A stretch of 64,000 bases of DNA from Dyadobacter koreensis. GTDB lineage: Bacteria > Bacteroidota > Bacteroidia > Cytophagales > Spirosomataceae. Positions 55,249-64,000 of the stretch are shown in pieces. Both the position numbers and the translations under genes were made by a program. The number at the start of each line of letters is the position of its first letter. Positions within the stretch are counted from its first letter, which is position 1. The notes beneath the pieces are model-generated. The model saw only the letters and a list, made by a program, of their open reading frames with translations, did not search any database and had not been told where the DNA came from. Location of the stretch: positions 372,001-436,000 of the forward strand of contig NZ_FNXY01000007.1 in the NCBI RefSeq assembly GCF_900108855.1, written 5' to 3'.

Positions 55249-56577
55249 ATGAAAAAAAGATTTTTTAGTAAGGTATTGATACTTCTTACCTTACCGCTTT
55301 TAACACAGGCGCAAACGCCGTGGTCGCTAAAAAGCTGCATTGATTATGGCCTAAAACATTTTGGCACGGTTAGAATTGCCCAGTACCAAAAGGAAAATGC
55401 ACGGCAACTATCTCGCCAGGCTTTGGCTTCTTATCTACCGCAGATTTCCGGAACGGGCACCTTCGACGATAACCTTAAACTGCAGACTACGGCCCTGCCA
55501 GCGGGCGTCTTCGGCCCCGAGCCTACGCGTATTGCTTTGGGATCTAAATTTCAGACCAATTTTACCGCCTCGGCCGAGCAGGCGGTTTTCGACCAGTCTT
55601 TGTTGATTGGTATTAAAGCAAATAAACCAAATCAGGAGCGTGCGGAACTTAATGAAAAGGCTACTCAGGAGGAAATTATCTACCAGATCTCTAAAAGCTA
55701 TTATTCGGTTTTTGTATCACAGCAACAGATTTCTTTGCTCGAAGACAATCTGAAAAAAACTCAGCAAGTGCTTGATATATTGAAATTGCAGCGGGATAAT
55801 GGTGTTATACAGCCAGTAGACTATGACCGCACGGAGGTAAGCTACAATTCAAATAAGTCGCAGTTGACTCTGGCAAAAAACAAGGTTACACTAGCGATGA
55901 ACCAGTTAAAATATCAAATGGGTCTGAACCAGGATCAGGAATTGATTTTGCAGGATTCTCTTCTATTAACTCAGATACCTACTATTCAGGAAAGCCAGTT
56001 TGATGCAAAAAACATTACTGACTTTCAGCTGACGGAAAATGAATTAACGTTGAACCGTCTTGATCAGGAACGGATTAAAGCCGGTTATTTGCCGCGTTTA
56101 AGTTTTACTGCACGTTACGGACAACTTGCTCTAACTAATGATTTCAGCGATTCTTTTAAAAACTTTACCGGATTCGGTGCGATCGGCCTTCGGTTAAACA
56201 TTCCAATTTTTGACGGATTTAGCAGAGACGCTCAAATTCAGCAGGCGAAGATCAAAGTTATGACACAGGAAGAACAGCAGCGGATGAACGTTCAGTCCTA
56301 CCGGCTGGCCTTTAATAATTCGCAATCACAGCTGGAACAGGCAAGATATAGTACAGAAAATGACGACCGGAATGTTCAGTTGGCTCGGAAGGTTTATGAT
56401 ATGACTACGCTTCAATACAAACAGGGAACTGCGCCGTTGACCGATCTTATCAATGCTGAAAATTCCTACCGTCAGGCCCAGACAGATTACGTGAATTCGC
56501 TCATCAATTTTTATCAGGCCAGGCTTGATCTGGAACAGGCCCAAGGTACACTGCTTCCTTTCTACAACCAACTTTGA
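55249..56577 (+). CDS. TolC family outer-membrane efflux protein (RND pump)
   Basis: A 442-residue channel with a signal peptide (VLILLTLPLLTQAQ) and the two-repeat long-helix layout (SLKSCIDYGLKHFGTVRIAQYQKENA and a second block from TENELTLNRLDQERIKAGYLPRLSFTARYG). The end QYKQGTAPLTDLINAENSYRQAQTDYVNSLINFYQARLDLEQAQG is typical. It forms the outer-membrane duct of the RND pump encoded downstream. Confidence 0.92.
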   Translation: MKKRFFSKVLILLTLPLLTQAQTPWSLKSCIDYGLKHFGTVRIAQYQKENARQLSRQALASYLPQISGTGTFDDNLKLQTTALPAGVFGPEPTRIALGSKFQTNFTASAEQAVFDQSLLIGIKANKPNQERAELNEKATQEEIIYQISKSYYSVFVSQQQISLLEDNLKKTQQVLDILKLQRDNGVIQPVDYDRTEVSYNSNKSQLTLAKNKVTLAMNQLKYQMGLNQDQELILQDSLLLTQIPTIQESQFDAKNITDFQLTENELTLNRLDQERIKAGYLPRLSFTARYGQLALTNDFSDSFKNFTGFGAIGLRLNIPIFDGFSRDAQIQQAKIKVMTQEEQQRMNVQSYRLAFNNSQSQLEQARYSTENDDRNVQLARKVYDMTTLQYKQGTAPLTDLINAENSYRQAQTDYVNSLINFYQARLDLEQAQGTLLPFYNQL

Positions 56578-56598
56578 CATCACAAATAGCATACAGCA

Positions 56599-57654
56599 AT
56601 GAAAAAAACAACGATAATTATCACACTCGCCGTACTGGCAGTTGTAGTCCTGATCGGCGCCAGGCTGGTTTCCAATAAAAAGACAATAGACGAAAAAAAT
56701 AAACCTGTGACCGTATCAAATGCAGCTATACCGGTGACGGTTGTAGAGGTGCGCGAGGATACTGTAAGCCAGTCTTTATTGAAAACGGGAAATCTAATTC
56801 CGTATCGCGAAACATCGCTGATGGCCACAAGCCAGGGACAGGTTCTAAAGGTGAATTTTGATCTTGGGAGCAATGTCAGCCAAGGGGCAACGCTGATTCA
56901 GATTGATAACAAACTCAATGAACTTGCTTTACAGGCAACTCAGCTCAACATCGATAAGCTGAAAAAAGATGTGACGCGTTACAACACACTTTATGCCGGT
57001 AACGCGACAACGGAATTACAGTTAAATCAGACAAAATTTGATTATGACAACGCGGTCAATAAAGCGGAACAGATCAGAAAACAAATTCAGGATGCCACGG
57101 TAAAATCTCCGATCAGCGGCCGTATTGTTAAAAAGGATATAGAAGTTGGTGAATTTGTCAATGCCGGTACCGTTCTGGCAACGATCCTTGATGTTTCCCG
57201 GTTGAAAGTTCAGGTCATGGTGAACGAAAAAGATGTTTACCAACTGCGAGAAGGACAAAAAGTGAAGGTAACGGCAGACGTACTTTCAGGTAAAACATAT
57301 GGCGGACAGATCTCATACATCGCTCCGAGAGGTAATGAAGAGCATAGTTATCCGGTTGAAATCACAGTCGCAAATTCAGGGCAACTGAAAGCCGGAACTT
57401 TTGTAAACGTAGATTTTTCTCAGAAATCAAAGGAAAAGTCGCTACAAATCCCAAGAGTGTCCCTTGTTGAAAGTATCAAAAATCCGTATGTATATGTAGT
57501 GAACCAGAATGTCGCCCAGCAGAGAAAACTGACAATTGGCCGCGAGCTTGGCGATAACATTGAGGTATTGAGCGGTTTACAGCCAGGAGATCAGGTTGTT
57601 ACGACAGGACAGCTAAATCTTACGAACGGAAAGCCTGTTCAAATTTCAAAATAG
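56599..57654 (+). CDS. RND efflux periplasmic adaptor subunit
   Basis: A 351-residue membrane fusion protein with an N-terminal anchor helix (TIIITLAVLAVVVLIGARLV). The lipoyl halves read TSLMATSQGQVLKVNFDLGSNVSQGATLIQI and TVKSPISGRIVKKDIEVGEFVNAGTVLATIL around a short hairpin, followed by beta-barrel and membrane-proximal domains (SGLQPGDQVVTTGQLNLTNGKPV). It links the RND permease to TolC. It begins 21 bases after tolC. Confidence 0.93.
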   Translation: MKKTTIIITLAVLAVVVLIGARLVSNKKTIDEKNKPVTVSNAAIPVTVVEVREDTVSQSLLKTGNLIPYRETSLMATSQGQVLKVNFDLGSNVSQGATLIQIDNKLNELALQATQLNIDKLKKDVTRYNTLYAGNATTELQLNQTKFDYDNAVNKAEQIRKQIQDATVKSPISGRIVKKDIEVGEFVNAGTVLATILDVSRLKVQVMVNEKDVYQLREGQKVKVTADVLSGKTYGGQISYIAPRGNEEHSYPVEITVANSGQLKAGTFVNVDFSQKSKEKSLQIPRVSLVESIKNPYVYVVNQNVAQQRKLTIGRELGDNIEVLSGLQPGDQVVTTGQLNLTNGKPVQISK

Positions 57655-57693
57655 ACCGGAAGTACTTTTCGGAAATCCTTAAAACATACAACT

Positions 57694-60600
57694 ATGTCTA
57701 TAACCGAATTATCAGTTAAAAGACCACTGTTGATTACCACGATTTTCACTGTATTAATTCTTTTCGGTGTGATCAGTTACCAACAGCTTTCCTATAACCT
57801 TTTGCCAAAGTTTGAGGCAAATGTGATTAGTGTTTCCACAACTTACAGAGGCGCGTCAGCCGACGAAGTTGAAACAAACGTAACAAAAAGAATCGAGGAT
57901 GCACTGGCTTCGATCGAGGGGCTGGATCGTATCAACTCCACATCTCAGGAAGGCGCTTCCATTGTGGTAATTCAGCTGAAAAACGGTGTTGATGTTACAC
58001 TGGCCCAGCAGGATGCCCAACGTAAAGTGGAGCAAATCATTAATCTTCTGCCAGACGAGGCGGATCGTCCGACGATTAATAAATTTTCTACGGACGAACT
58101 TCCGGTATTACGTCTGGGAGTGACGGCAAATATATCGCCTTCCAAACTTTATGATTTGATTGATGACGAGCTGAAACCCCAGCTTTCGAACGCCGCAGGG
58201 GTGGGTCGGATCGACCTGATCGGAGGAAATGAGCGTGAGATTCAGATCAATGTAGATGCACAGAAATTGCGTGCTTATAACCTTTCGATCGGACAAATCG
58301 CAATGGCCATTAACAACGCCAATACCAGCTATCCGGCAGGAAGTCTGGAAAGCAGGTCTTCACAGTTATCGATCCGGTACGACGCTTCCGTTGCAAACAC
58401 CGAGGGTTTCAGAAATTTAATTGTTTCAAGAACAGCTGACGGTGGCGAGGTACAGTTGAAAGATGTGGCAGAAGTAGTAGACGCAACGACCAAACCAACT
58501 GCAATAAATCATATTAATGCAATGCCTTCGATTGGTTTACAGGTTTTGAAACAATCGGACGCCAATGCAGTAGAAGTCAGCAAGCAGGTGAAAGCAAAAA
58601 TCGTTGCTTTGGAAAAGCAATATGCATCGACAGGGTTGAAATTCAACATCGCAGCAGATCAGTCAACTTATACACTGGCTTCGGCAGATGCCGTAGTGTT
58701 TGACCTTTTCCTTGCAGTGGCTATCGTTTCGGTCGTGATGCTTATGTTTTTACACAGTTTCCGATCTTCATTATTTGTTCTTGTGGCCCTGCCCTCTTCG
58801 ATCATCCCGACATTTATTTTGATGTACCTGCTTGGATTCTCGTTGAATCTGATGACACTTATGGCACTTTCCCTGGTTGTCGGAATCCTCGTTGATGACT
58901 CGATCGTGGTTTTAGAAAATATAAACCGACATCTGGAAATGGGTAAAAGCCGCTGGCAGGCAGCACTTGACGGACGTAGCGAAATCGGTTTTACAGCCCT
59001 TGCGATAACCCTTGTGGACGTTGTTGTTTTTGTGCCACTTGCCATGACGGGAGGTTTGATCGGTAACATCCTTCGCGAGTTCTCGCTTGTGGTGGTATTT
59101 TCAACTTTGATGAGTTTGTTTGTTTCGTTCACCCTGACACCCTTGCTTGTTTCGCGCTTTGGAAAACTGGAAGTATTAAGTAAAACATCTTTGTGGGGAA
59201 GATTAAACTTAGGTTTTGAAAATTTTCTGACACGCCTGCAAAATGCTTATGGAAGAATACTTGTAAAAATCCTGAACCGCAAACGGTATGTGTTCCTGGG
59301 CGTTCTGGCTTTGTTGATCGGGGCTATTGCTTTGGTACCGACAGGATTTATTGGTGCAGCTTTCATGCCAGCCAGCGACCAGGGCGAATTTACAGTTCAG
59401 ATCGAGCTGGCACCAACAGCCTCTATTTATGAAAGTAATAAGGTGGCTCAGCGGGCAGAACAACTTTTATTAAAACATCCGGAAGTAACGAATGTCTTCA
59501 GTAACATTGGTTATTCCAGTAATAATCTGACATCTTCATCCAACGGGAATTTATCGACCTTGAATGTAAAATTGATAGACAAAAAAGAGCGAAAAGCGTC
59601 AACGGAAGAGTTTAGTGTCATTGTAAAAGAAGAAATTGCGAAAATCCCGGGAACAAAAGTAACGGTAAGCCCCACAGGATTGGTAGGAACATCAGAAGCT
59701 CCTATCCAGATCGCGGTGAAAGGAACAAATCTGGACTCGATCCGTAAGGCCTCCACCATGGTAAAACAGGTGACCGAATCTGTGCCCGGAACCCAGGATG
59801 TCAAGTTTTCAGTACAAGATCCGAAACCAGAAGTAAAGGTGAATCTTGACCGCGAGCGTATGGCCCAGTTAGGAATTAATGCCGCAGAAGTTGGTGTGGC
59901 CCTGCAAAACGGTTTTCGAGGAGATGACCGGTCAAAATTCAAACAGAACGGAAAAGAGTATGACATTCTTGTCAGCCTGGATCAGTCTGACCGTACAAAT
60001 GCTTCGGACATCAGTCAGTTAACGTTTGTAAATAATCAGGGCCAGTCTTTTCAGTTATCCCAATTCGCAACCGTGGAAGAGCAGATTGGAGAAAGTGTTT
60101 TACAACGTATCGACAGACTTTCATCCATTTCGGTAAACGCACAGGTGGTTGGACGTCCCGTAGGAACGGTGGGTGCAGACATTCAGGCGAAAGTTGCAGA
60201 CCTTAAATTACCAAATGGAATTTCCATTCAGTATCTCGGCCAGCTACAGCAACAGGGAGATGCTTTCGGCAGCCTTGGACTTGCGCTCGTCATCGCGATA
60301 CTTCTGGTGTATTTCATTATGGTCGGTCTGTATGAAAGTGTGGTTTATCCGTTTGTGGTGCTTTTTTCCATTCCTGTTGCTCTAATAGGTGCGCTTTTAG
60401 CACTAGCATTATCAATGGAAAGTTTGACCGTCTTCGCCATTGTCGGTATGATTATGCTTCTTGGTCTTGTCGCAAAAAATGCGATCCTGATCGTTGATTT
60501 TACAAACCACTTGAAAGAGCAAGGGCACGAGGTTGTGGATGCACTGGTGGAAGCAGGGAAAGAACGGCTTCGTCCGATTTTGATGACAACACTGGCAATG

Positions 60601-60813
60601 GTCTTTGGTATGTTGCCTATTGCCCTGGCAAGTGGCGCCGGAGCTGAAACTAAAAACGGTATGGCCTGGGTAATTATCGGTGGTCTGACCAGTTCACTTG
60701 TTCTGACGCTTCTACTTGTTCCTTCTGCTTATTTGGTTGTTGACCGTATCAAAGCACGTTTTGAAAAGAAAAAGCCTGCGTCGGTGGAAGCTGAAGAATT
60801 GAATGTGCACTAA
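57694..60813 (+). CDS. RND efflux permease (HAE1/AcrB-like)
   Basis: A 1039-residue proton-driven pump with 12 membrane helices and two large periplasmic loops, full length for the family. It has the N-terminal SVKRPLLITTIFTVLILFG, and helix 4 with LVVGILVDDSIVVLENINRHLEMG, which keeps the paired aspartates of the proton relay. The second half repeats in LVIAILLVYFIMVGLYESVVYPFVVL and the end RPILMTTLAMVFGMLPIALASGAGAETKNGMAW. It is the last gene of the marR-tolC-adaptor-RND operon. The substrate is not predictable. Confidence 0.94.
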   Translation: MSITELSVKRPLLITTIFTVLILFGVISYQQLSYNLLPKFEANVISVSTTYRGASADEVETNVTKRIEDALASIEGLDRINSTSQEGASIVVIQLKNGVDVTLAQQDAQRKVEQIINLLPDEADRPTINKFSTDELPVLRLGVTANISPSKLYDLIDDELKPQLSNAAGVGRIDLIGGNEREIQINVDAQKLRAYNLSIGQIAMAINNANTSYPAGSLESRSSQLSIRYDASVANTEGFRNLIVSRTADGGEVQLKDVAEVVDATTKPTAINHINAMPSIGLQVLKQSDANAVEVSKQVKAKIVALEKQYASTGLKFNIAADQSTYTLASADAVVFDLFLAVAIVSVVMLMFLHSFRSSLFVLVALPSSIIPTFILMYLLGFSLNLMTLMALSLVVGILVDDSIVVLENINRHLEMGKSRWQAALDGRSEIGFTALAITLVDVVVFVPLAMTGGLIGNILREFSLVVVFSTLMSLFVSFTLTPLLVSRFGKLEVLSKTSLWGRLNLGFENFLTRLQNAYGRILVKILNRKRYVFLGVLALLIGAIALVPTGFIGAAFMPASDQGEFTVQIELAPTASIYESNKVAQRAEQLLLKHPEVTNVFSNIGYSSNNLTSSSNGNLSTLNVKLIDKKERKASTEEFSVIVKEEIAKIPGTKVTVSPTGLVGTSEAPIQIAVKGTNLDSIRKASTMVKQVTESVPGTQDVKFSVQDPKPEVKVNLDRERMAQLGINAAEVGVALQNGFRGDDRSKFKQNGKEYDILVSLDQSDRTNASDISQLTFVNNQGQSFQLSQFATVEEQIGESVLQRIDRLSSISVNAQVVGRPVGTVGADIQAKVADLKLPNGISIQYLGQLQQQGDAFGSLGLALVIAILLVYFIMVGLYESVVYPFVVLFSIPVALIGALLALALSMESLTVFAIVGMIMLLGLVAKNAILIVDFTNHLKEQGHEVVDALVEAGKERLRPILMTTLAMVFGMLPIALASGAGAETKNGMAWVIIGGLTSSLVLTLLLVPSAYLVVDRIKARFEKKKPASVEAEELNVH

Positions 60814-60840
60814 AATAAAGTCAACCAAAAATTAAAATCA

Positions 60841-60882
60841 AAAAGAAGGCCGCAGAGATAAATTCTTTGCGGCCTTCTTTTT
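60841..60882. terminator. Bidirectional terminator between the RND and OmpA genes
   Basis: A perfect 14-base stem (60841-60854 with 60868-60881) has a GC-rich core GGCCGC and flanking A and T runs. It lies 28 bases past the RND stop and 10 bases past the OmpA stop on the other strand, serving both convergent genes. Confidence 0.9.
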
Positions 60883-60891
60883 ATTGAATGA

Positions 60892-61575
60892 TTAATTTAA
60901 ATTCCCTTTTTCAGCATCTTTTTTCATATCATCGTTCGCATAAATTGCCAACTCAACCCGACGGTTTTTTATACGATTTTCTTCGCTGTCATTCGGGTAT
61001 TTCGGCTGCGATTCCCCGTACCATTTTGTTTTAAGTCTCGAAGAAGGAATGTTCTCTGTTTCCAAATAGGATGACACCGCTTTGGCACGGCGTTCAGAAA
61101 GTTTCATGTTGAGATCATCAGACCCTGTATCGTCTGTATGGCCTTCCAGCAAAATTTGGGTATCCTCATATTTAGCCAGAATCCCTCCTACTTTTTTCAA
61201 CTCCTGTTTTGCGTCTTCACTTAAATCTGCGGAGTTAATTTTAAATAGCAAACCTGAATTAAATGTCAGGTTGATTCCTTCCCCAACCCTTTCGACAGTT
61301 GCATCGGGAATGGCCTGTTTCAACTCCTGCGCCTGCTTATCCATATGCCTGCCAATCAGATAACCGGCCGATCCGCCAACAGCCGCGCCGATCAAAGCCC
61401 CGATAGCACTGTTTTTGCCTGTCAACCCGCCGATCGCAGCACCAGCAGCTGCACCGCCGGCAACACCGACTCCGGTTCCTTTTTGCGTATTATTTAAACT
61501 CTTGCAGCCTATTAAAAAGGCAAACGCTAGTATTATTATGCTATTTCTTCTCACAATCTTCTTAGTTAAATTCAA
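60892..61575 (-). CDS. OmpA family lipoprotein with glycine zipper
   Basis: A 227-residue lipoprotein (lipobox FLIGC, Cys24). A glycine-zipper segment (GVGVAGGAAAGAAIGGLTGKNSAIGALIGAAVGGSAGYLIG) precedes a C-terminal OmpA peptidoglycan-binding domain (ILLEGHTDDTGSDDLNMKLSERRAKAVSSYL and YPNDSEENRIKNRRVELAI). It would tether the outer membrane to the cell wall. It starts five bases after the TPR gene, forming a two-gene operon. Confidence 0.92.
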   Translation of the reverse strand: MNLTKKIVRRNSIIILAFAFLIGCKSLNNTQKGTGVGVAGGAAAGAAIGGLTGKNSAIGALIGAAVGGSAGYLIGRHMDKQAQELKQAIPDATVERVGEGINLTFNSGLLFKINSADLSEDAKQELKKVGGILAKYEDTQILLEGHTDDTGSDDLNMKLSERRAKAVSSYLETENIPSSRLKTKWYGESQPKYPNDSEENRIKNRRVELAIYANDDMKKDAEKGNLN

Positions 61576-61580
61576 AATAA

Positions 61581-62408
61581 TTATTCACAAATCGTACTGG
61601 CCAGTAAGTCGAGCTGCAAGTTTCTCAAACCCAGATCAAGTGCTTTTTTCATATCGGCACAAACCATACTTTTTTCCTGCTTTGTCATTCGTCTGGATAA
61701 TTCTTTAATATCCGTTGTCACATATTTCTGCTGCATTTGTTTCAGTCTTGCTTCTGTTCTGATCTGATAAATTTCAAGATCATTTTTGCCCAGATCCAGC
61801 ACTTTGTCGTAAGCTACAAATGCATCGTCGTAGTTATTGATTTTGATCATCATATCCCCCTTTTGAATAAAGAAAGCGGGATTTTCGGGATCAAGTTCAA
61901 TCGCCTTTGTCAAGTTGGTATCTGCTTCGGCCAGCATGTTAAGCTGAAAATCCAAATGTGAAAGCTGCGCATACATCTTTGCACGCGCCTTGATATCTTT
62001 ATTCTTTTTTGTCAGATCTGTTATTTTTACGATATCCGCCTTTGCATCTTCGGTCCGGCCTAATTTGTTGTAGGCATAACTTCTTGCATAATAAGCCATC
62101 ACATTCTTTTCCTTACCGACTTTGATCGCGTTATTGGCTGACGATACAGCATTATCATATTGCTTTAATCCATTTGAGGCAATGGCAAGCCCAATATTTC
62201 CTTCTTCTTTTGCATCCTTGGCCGAGCAGTCTTTCAACACTTTCGTAAACGTATCCAACGCTTCCTGATATTGTCCCTGATCATTTTGCTTGTTGCCCGC
62301 CTGAACCTGCTTGAAACATTTGTTAGACATCGTGATCAGCTGCTGCGCCTGGGAGGATAATGGAGCCATCGCAGCAAAAAGAATAAAGGTTTTTATTTTA
62401 GTTGTCAT
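61581..62408 (-). CDS. Secreted tetratricopeptide repeat protein
   Basis: A 275-residue protein with a signal peptide (IKTFILFAAMAPLSSQAQ) and about five TPR-like repeats. These include NDQGQYQEALDTFTKVLKDC, ALDLDPENPAFFIQKGDMMIK-type blocks (here AIELDPENPAFFIQKGDM) and DDAFVAYDKVLDLGK. TPR scaffolds mediate protein-protein contacts, probably with the OmpA lipoprotein encoded immediately downstream. Confidence 0.85.
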   Translation of the reverse strand: MTTKIKTFILFAAMAPLSSQAQQLITMSNKCFKQVQAGNKQNDQGQYQEALDTFTKVLKDCSAKDAKEEGNIGLAIASNGLKQYDNAVSSANNAIKVGKEKNVMAYYARSYAYNKLGRTEDAKADIVKITDLTKKNKDIKARAKMYAQLSHLDFQLNMLAEADTNLTKAIELDPENPAFFIQKGDMMIKINNYDDAFVAYDKVLDLGKNDLEIYQIRTEARLKQMQQKYVTTDIKELSRRMTKQEKSMVCADMKKALDLGLRNLQLDLLASTICE

Positions 62409-62544
62409 ATTGATGAATAAATAAGTTACTTAACCACTCAACCTTTCCACTTCATATAAGCGGGGTTTTTGGCTTGTCGTATATACACTAAAAATAGAGT
62501 GCCTGAGTGATATTTCAGAAGCCGGCATATTTAAAATTTGTGAT

Positions 62545-63228
62545 TCAAAGAAAATTTAAAATCTCTCTGATATTTTCCACACTCCTGAAATTGGCGTTTT
62601 CTATGGTGTGATCAATCTGTTCATGCACCCAGGTAATGTGGTATGGCACGTGAACACCAAGTCCTCCAATATTTAATACCGGTAATATATCAGATTTCAG
62701 GGAGTTACCTACCATCAGAAGATTTTCCGGGAGAATATCCAGATGCTTGATCAGCTTGCGGTAGTTTACCACATCCTTCTCGGACATTATCTCGATATGA
62801 TGGAAATAATGGCTCAAACCTGACTTCTTCAGTTTTCGTTCCTGATCCAGAAGGTCGCCTTTCGTTGCAACAACCAATCGATATTTGTCTTTCAAGGTAG
62901 CCAGAACCTCCTCAACACCATCCAAAAGGTCGATCGGTTCATTGAGCAGATTTTTACCCAAATCAAGGATTTTTTCTATATGGTCCAGACTGATCGTTTT
63001 ATCTGAGATCTTCAAAGCTGTTTCAATCATCGACAGCATAAAACCTTTCACACCATAGCCATAGAGCGGCAGATTACCTATCTCGATTTTCAGAAGTTCG
63101 CGCTCCAAGGCATGCGGCTGTAAATACTCGCTTAACAAATTGCAGAACTCTTCTTCGGTCCGTCTGAAATAGGGTTCATTTACCCACAGCGTGTCATCCG
63201 CATCGAAGGCAATCACTTTAATATCCAT
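62545..63228 (-). CDS. HAD family hydrolase
   Basis: A 227-residue phosphatase of the haloacid dehalogenase superfamily. Motif I is VIAFDADDTLWVNEP, motif II VVATKGD, and motif IV includes LLMVGNSLKSDILPVLNIGG. A helical cap lies between motifs I and II. The family hydrolyses small phosphometabolites; substrate unknown. It has its own likely promoter (TACTTTTG at 63251-63258) and is divergent from the deacetylase-like gene. Confidence 0.9.
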   Translation of the reverse strand: MDIKVIAFDADDTLWVNEPYFRRTEEEFCNLLSEYLQPHALERELLKIEIGNLPLYGYGVKGFMLSMIETALKISDKTISLDHIEKILDLGKNLLNEPIDLLDGVEEVLATLKDKYRLVVATKGDLLDQERKLKKSGLSHYFHHIEIMSEKDVVNYRKLIKHLDILPENLLMVGNSLKSDILPVLNIGGLGVHVPYHITWVHEQIDHTIENANFRSVENIREILNFL

Positions 63229-63250
63229 ATTTCTCTTTTTTTGATTGACT

Positions 63251-63258
63251 CAAAAGTA
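63251..63258 (-). promoter_or_regulatory. Candidate -7 box for the HAD gene
   Basis: The reverse strand reads TACTTTTG (TAnnTTTG), 23 bases before the ATG at 63228. A TTTG-like -33 element at 63274-63277 is closer than usual (15 bases). Confidence 0.4.
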
Positions 63259-63351
63259 GGAATTTTTCCAGATCAAAGATCGCTGTCCGGTCCTTGCTTT
63301 TTAATCAACCCATCGTAACTTTCCAAAGTCAATAAGTTATCTTACAAAATC

Positions 63352-64000
63352 ATGAAAAAATCCTTTTACCTCATACTGCTTTTATTGTTCGCATCTGCTG
63401 CGAGTGCACAAAAAGATCCTCCACGCCTGATTGTCAGAGGCGACGATATGGGTTATTCTCACTCAGGAAACCTGGCACTTATCAAATGTCACAAACAGGG
63501 AATTCAAACTTCTATTGAAGTCATTGTTCCTTCTCCATGGTTTCCAGAGGCTGTTAAAATGCTTAATGACAATCCACAGGCGGATGTAGGGATACATCTG
63601 GCGATTACAAGTGAATGGGATAACGTCAAATGGCGTCCGCTGACAGACTGCAAGAGCTTGCAGGATACGGATGGATATTTCCTACCGATGATCTATCCAA
63701 ACAAAAATTACCCGAAAAGATCAATTATTGAAAATGACTGGCAGCTGGCCGATATCGAGAAGGAATTTCGTGCCCAGATTGAAATGGCGTTAAAGAAAAT
63801 ACCCCGAATCAGCCATTTGTCATCACATATGGGATGCACCGGAATTACTGAGGATGTGAAAGCGCTTACCCGAAAACTTGCTGCTGAATATAAAATTCCT
63901 GTTCATCCGGAACCAAAAATCGATGGTTACGTAACCTACGACGGTGCCCGCAAAACGTCGGCAGATAAAATCAGCAGTTTCATTAAAATGCTTGAAAAAC
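63352..64000 (+). CDS. ChbG/HpnK (YdjC-type) polysaccharide/oligosaccharide deacetylase, partial
   Basis: A secreted protein (signal SFYLILLLLFASAASA) whose first 216 residues fall inside the window; the C-terminus is beyond it. It opens LIVRGDDMGYSHSGNLALIKCHKQGI, the family metal site, with later VGIHLAITSEW and HLSSHMGCTG carrying histidine ligands. YdjC-type enzymes remove acetyl groups from chitooligosaccharides or related sugars. The signal peptide points to periplasmic use, unlike the cytosolic E. coli ChbG. Confidence 0.9.
   Translation, partial: MKKSFYLILLLLFASAASAQKDPPRLIVRGDDMGYSHSGNLALIKCHKQGIQTSIEVIVPSPWFPEAVKMLNDNPQADVGIHLAITSEWDNVKWRPLTDCKSLQDTDGYFLPMIYPNKNYPKRSIIENDWQLADIEKEFRAQIEMALKKIPRISHLSSHMGCTGITEDVKALTRKLAAEYKIPVHPEPKIDGYVTYDGARKTSADKISSFIKMLEK

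Noticed and set aside
58668..59132. 154-residue minus-strand frame within the RND gene
   Set aside because: It is a Ser/Thr/Arg-rich shadow of the well-supported RND permease coding strand.
1..64000. CRISPR arrays, tRNA or rRNA genes, prophage or integrative element
   Set aside because: No regularly spaced repeats, no cloverleaf-like or rRNA-like sequence and no phage structural genes or integrase were recognised by eye.

Overview
The window looks like chromosomal DNA of a Bacteroidota bacterium, most likely Cytophagales and possibly Dyadobacter-like. The reasons are the tandem eight-helix MacB/FtsX permeases, the divided KdpD sensor, DUF983, the TolC/RND and AraC-governed efflux modules, several promoters matching the Bacteroidota -7 box TAnnTTTG, and the near absence of Shine-Dalgarno sequences. 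The genus is inferred from protein style only. No rRNA, tRNA, CRISPR array or prophage was seen.

Layout. 1-8.8 kb: a partial YceI lipid-binding protein; a pirin-OsmC pair facing an AraC regulator; a TolC-HlyD-MFS efflux operon facing a second AraC regulator; a DUF983 protein. 9-16.3 kb: an alpha/beta-hydrolase/beta-lactamase-like fusion, then an operon of an SdiA-regulated-type lipoprotein, a 1263-residue lipoprotein combining a metallophosphoesterase, a kinase-like segment and an outer-membrane barrel, and a short protein resembling the C-terminal half of cytochrome oxidase subunit I without its heme ligands. 16.3-20 kb: an HD-domain protein with a Pycsar-type transmembrane effector domain, preceded by a large GAF-like protein with a DIRNST motif. 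20-22.7 kb: type II NADH dehydrogenase and a GNAT enzyme of the Bacteroidota N-acetylglutamate synthase type with an extra N-terminal domain.

22.7-37.2 kb: six tandem ABC permease genes, five intact and the last decayed, ending at a strong terminator and with no ATPase gene beside them. 37.2-39.5 kb: a REP-associated tyrosine transposase between mirror-image REP hairpins, and an AAA/DUF4143 ATPase. 39.5-49.2 kb: a potassium-uptake operon running a DUF7674-like protein, a tiny membrane ORF, kdpF, a second tiny membrane ORF, kdpA, kdpB, kdpC, a porin, the N-terminal KdpD module and a separate histidine kinase. A YoeB-type toxin-antitoxin pair sits on the opposite strand between kdpB and kdpC. 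49.3-54.5 kb: a two-subunit molybdenum hydroxylase and a GMC oxidoreductase with its gluconate-dehydrogenase-subunit-3-like partner. 54.7-60.8 kb: marR-tolC-adaptor-RND pump, with near-identical palindromes before marR and tolC. 60.8-64 kb: a TPR-OmpA pair, a HAD hydrolase and the start of a YdjC/ChbG-type deacetylase.

The most promising less-described elements are the GAF/HD-PycTM pair, the phosphoesterase/kinase-like/barrel operon with the degenerate oxidase-like protein, the toxin-antitoxin insertion in kdp, and the domain shared between the kdp leader protein and the GNAT enzyme.
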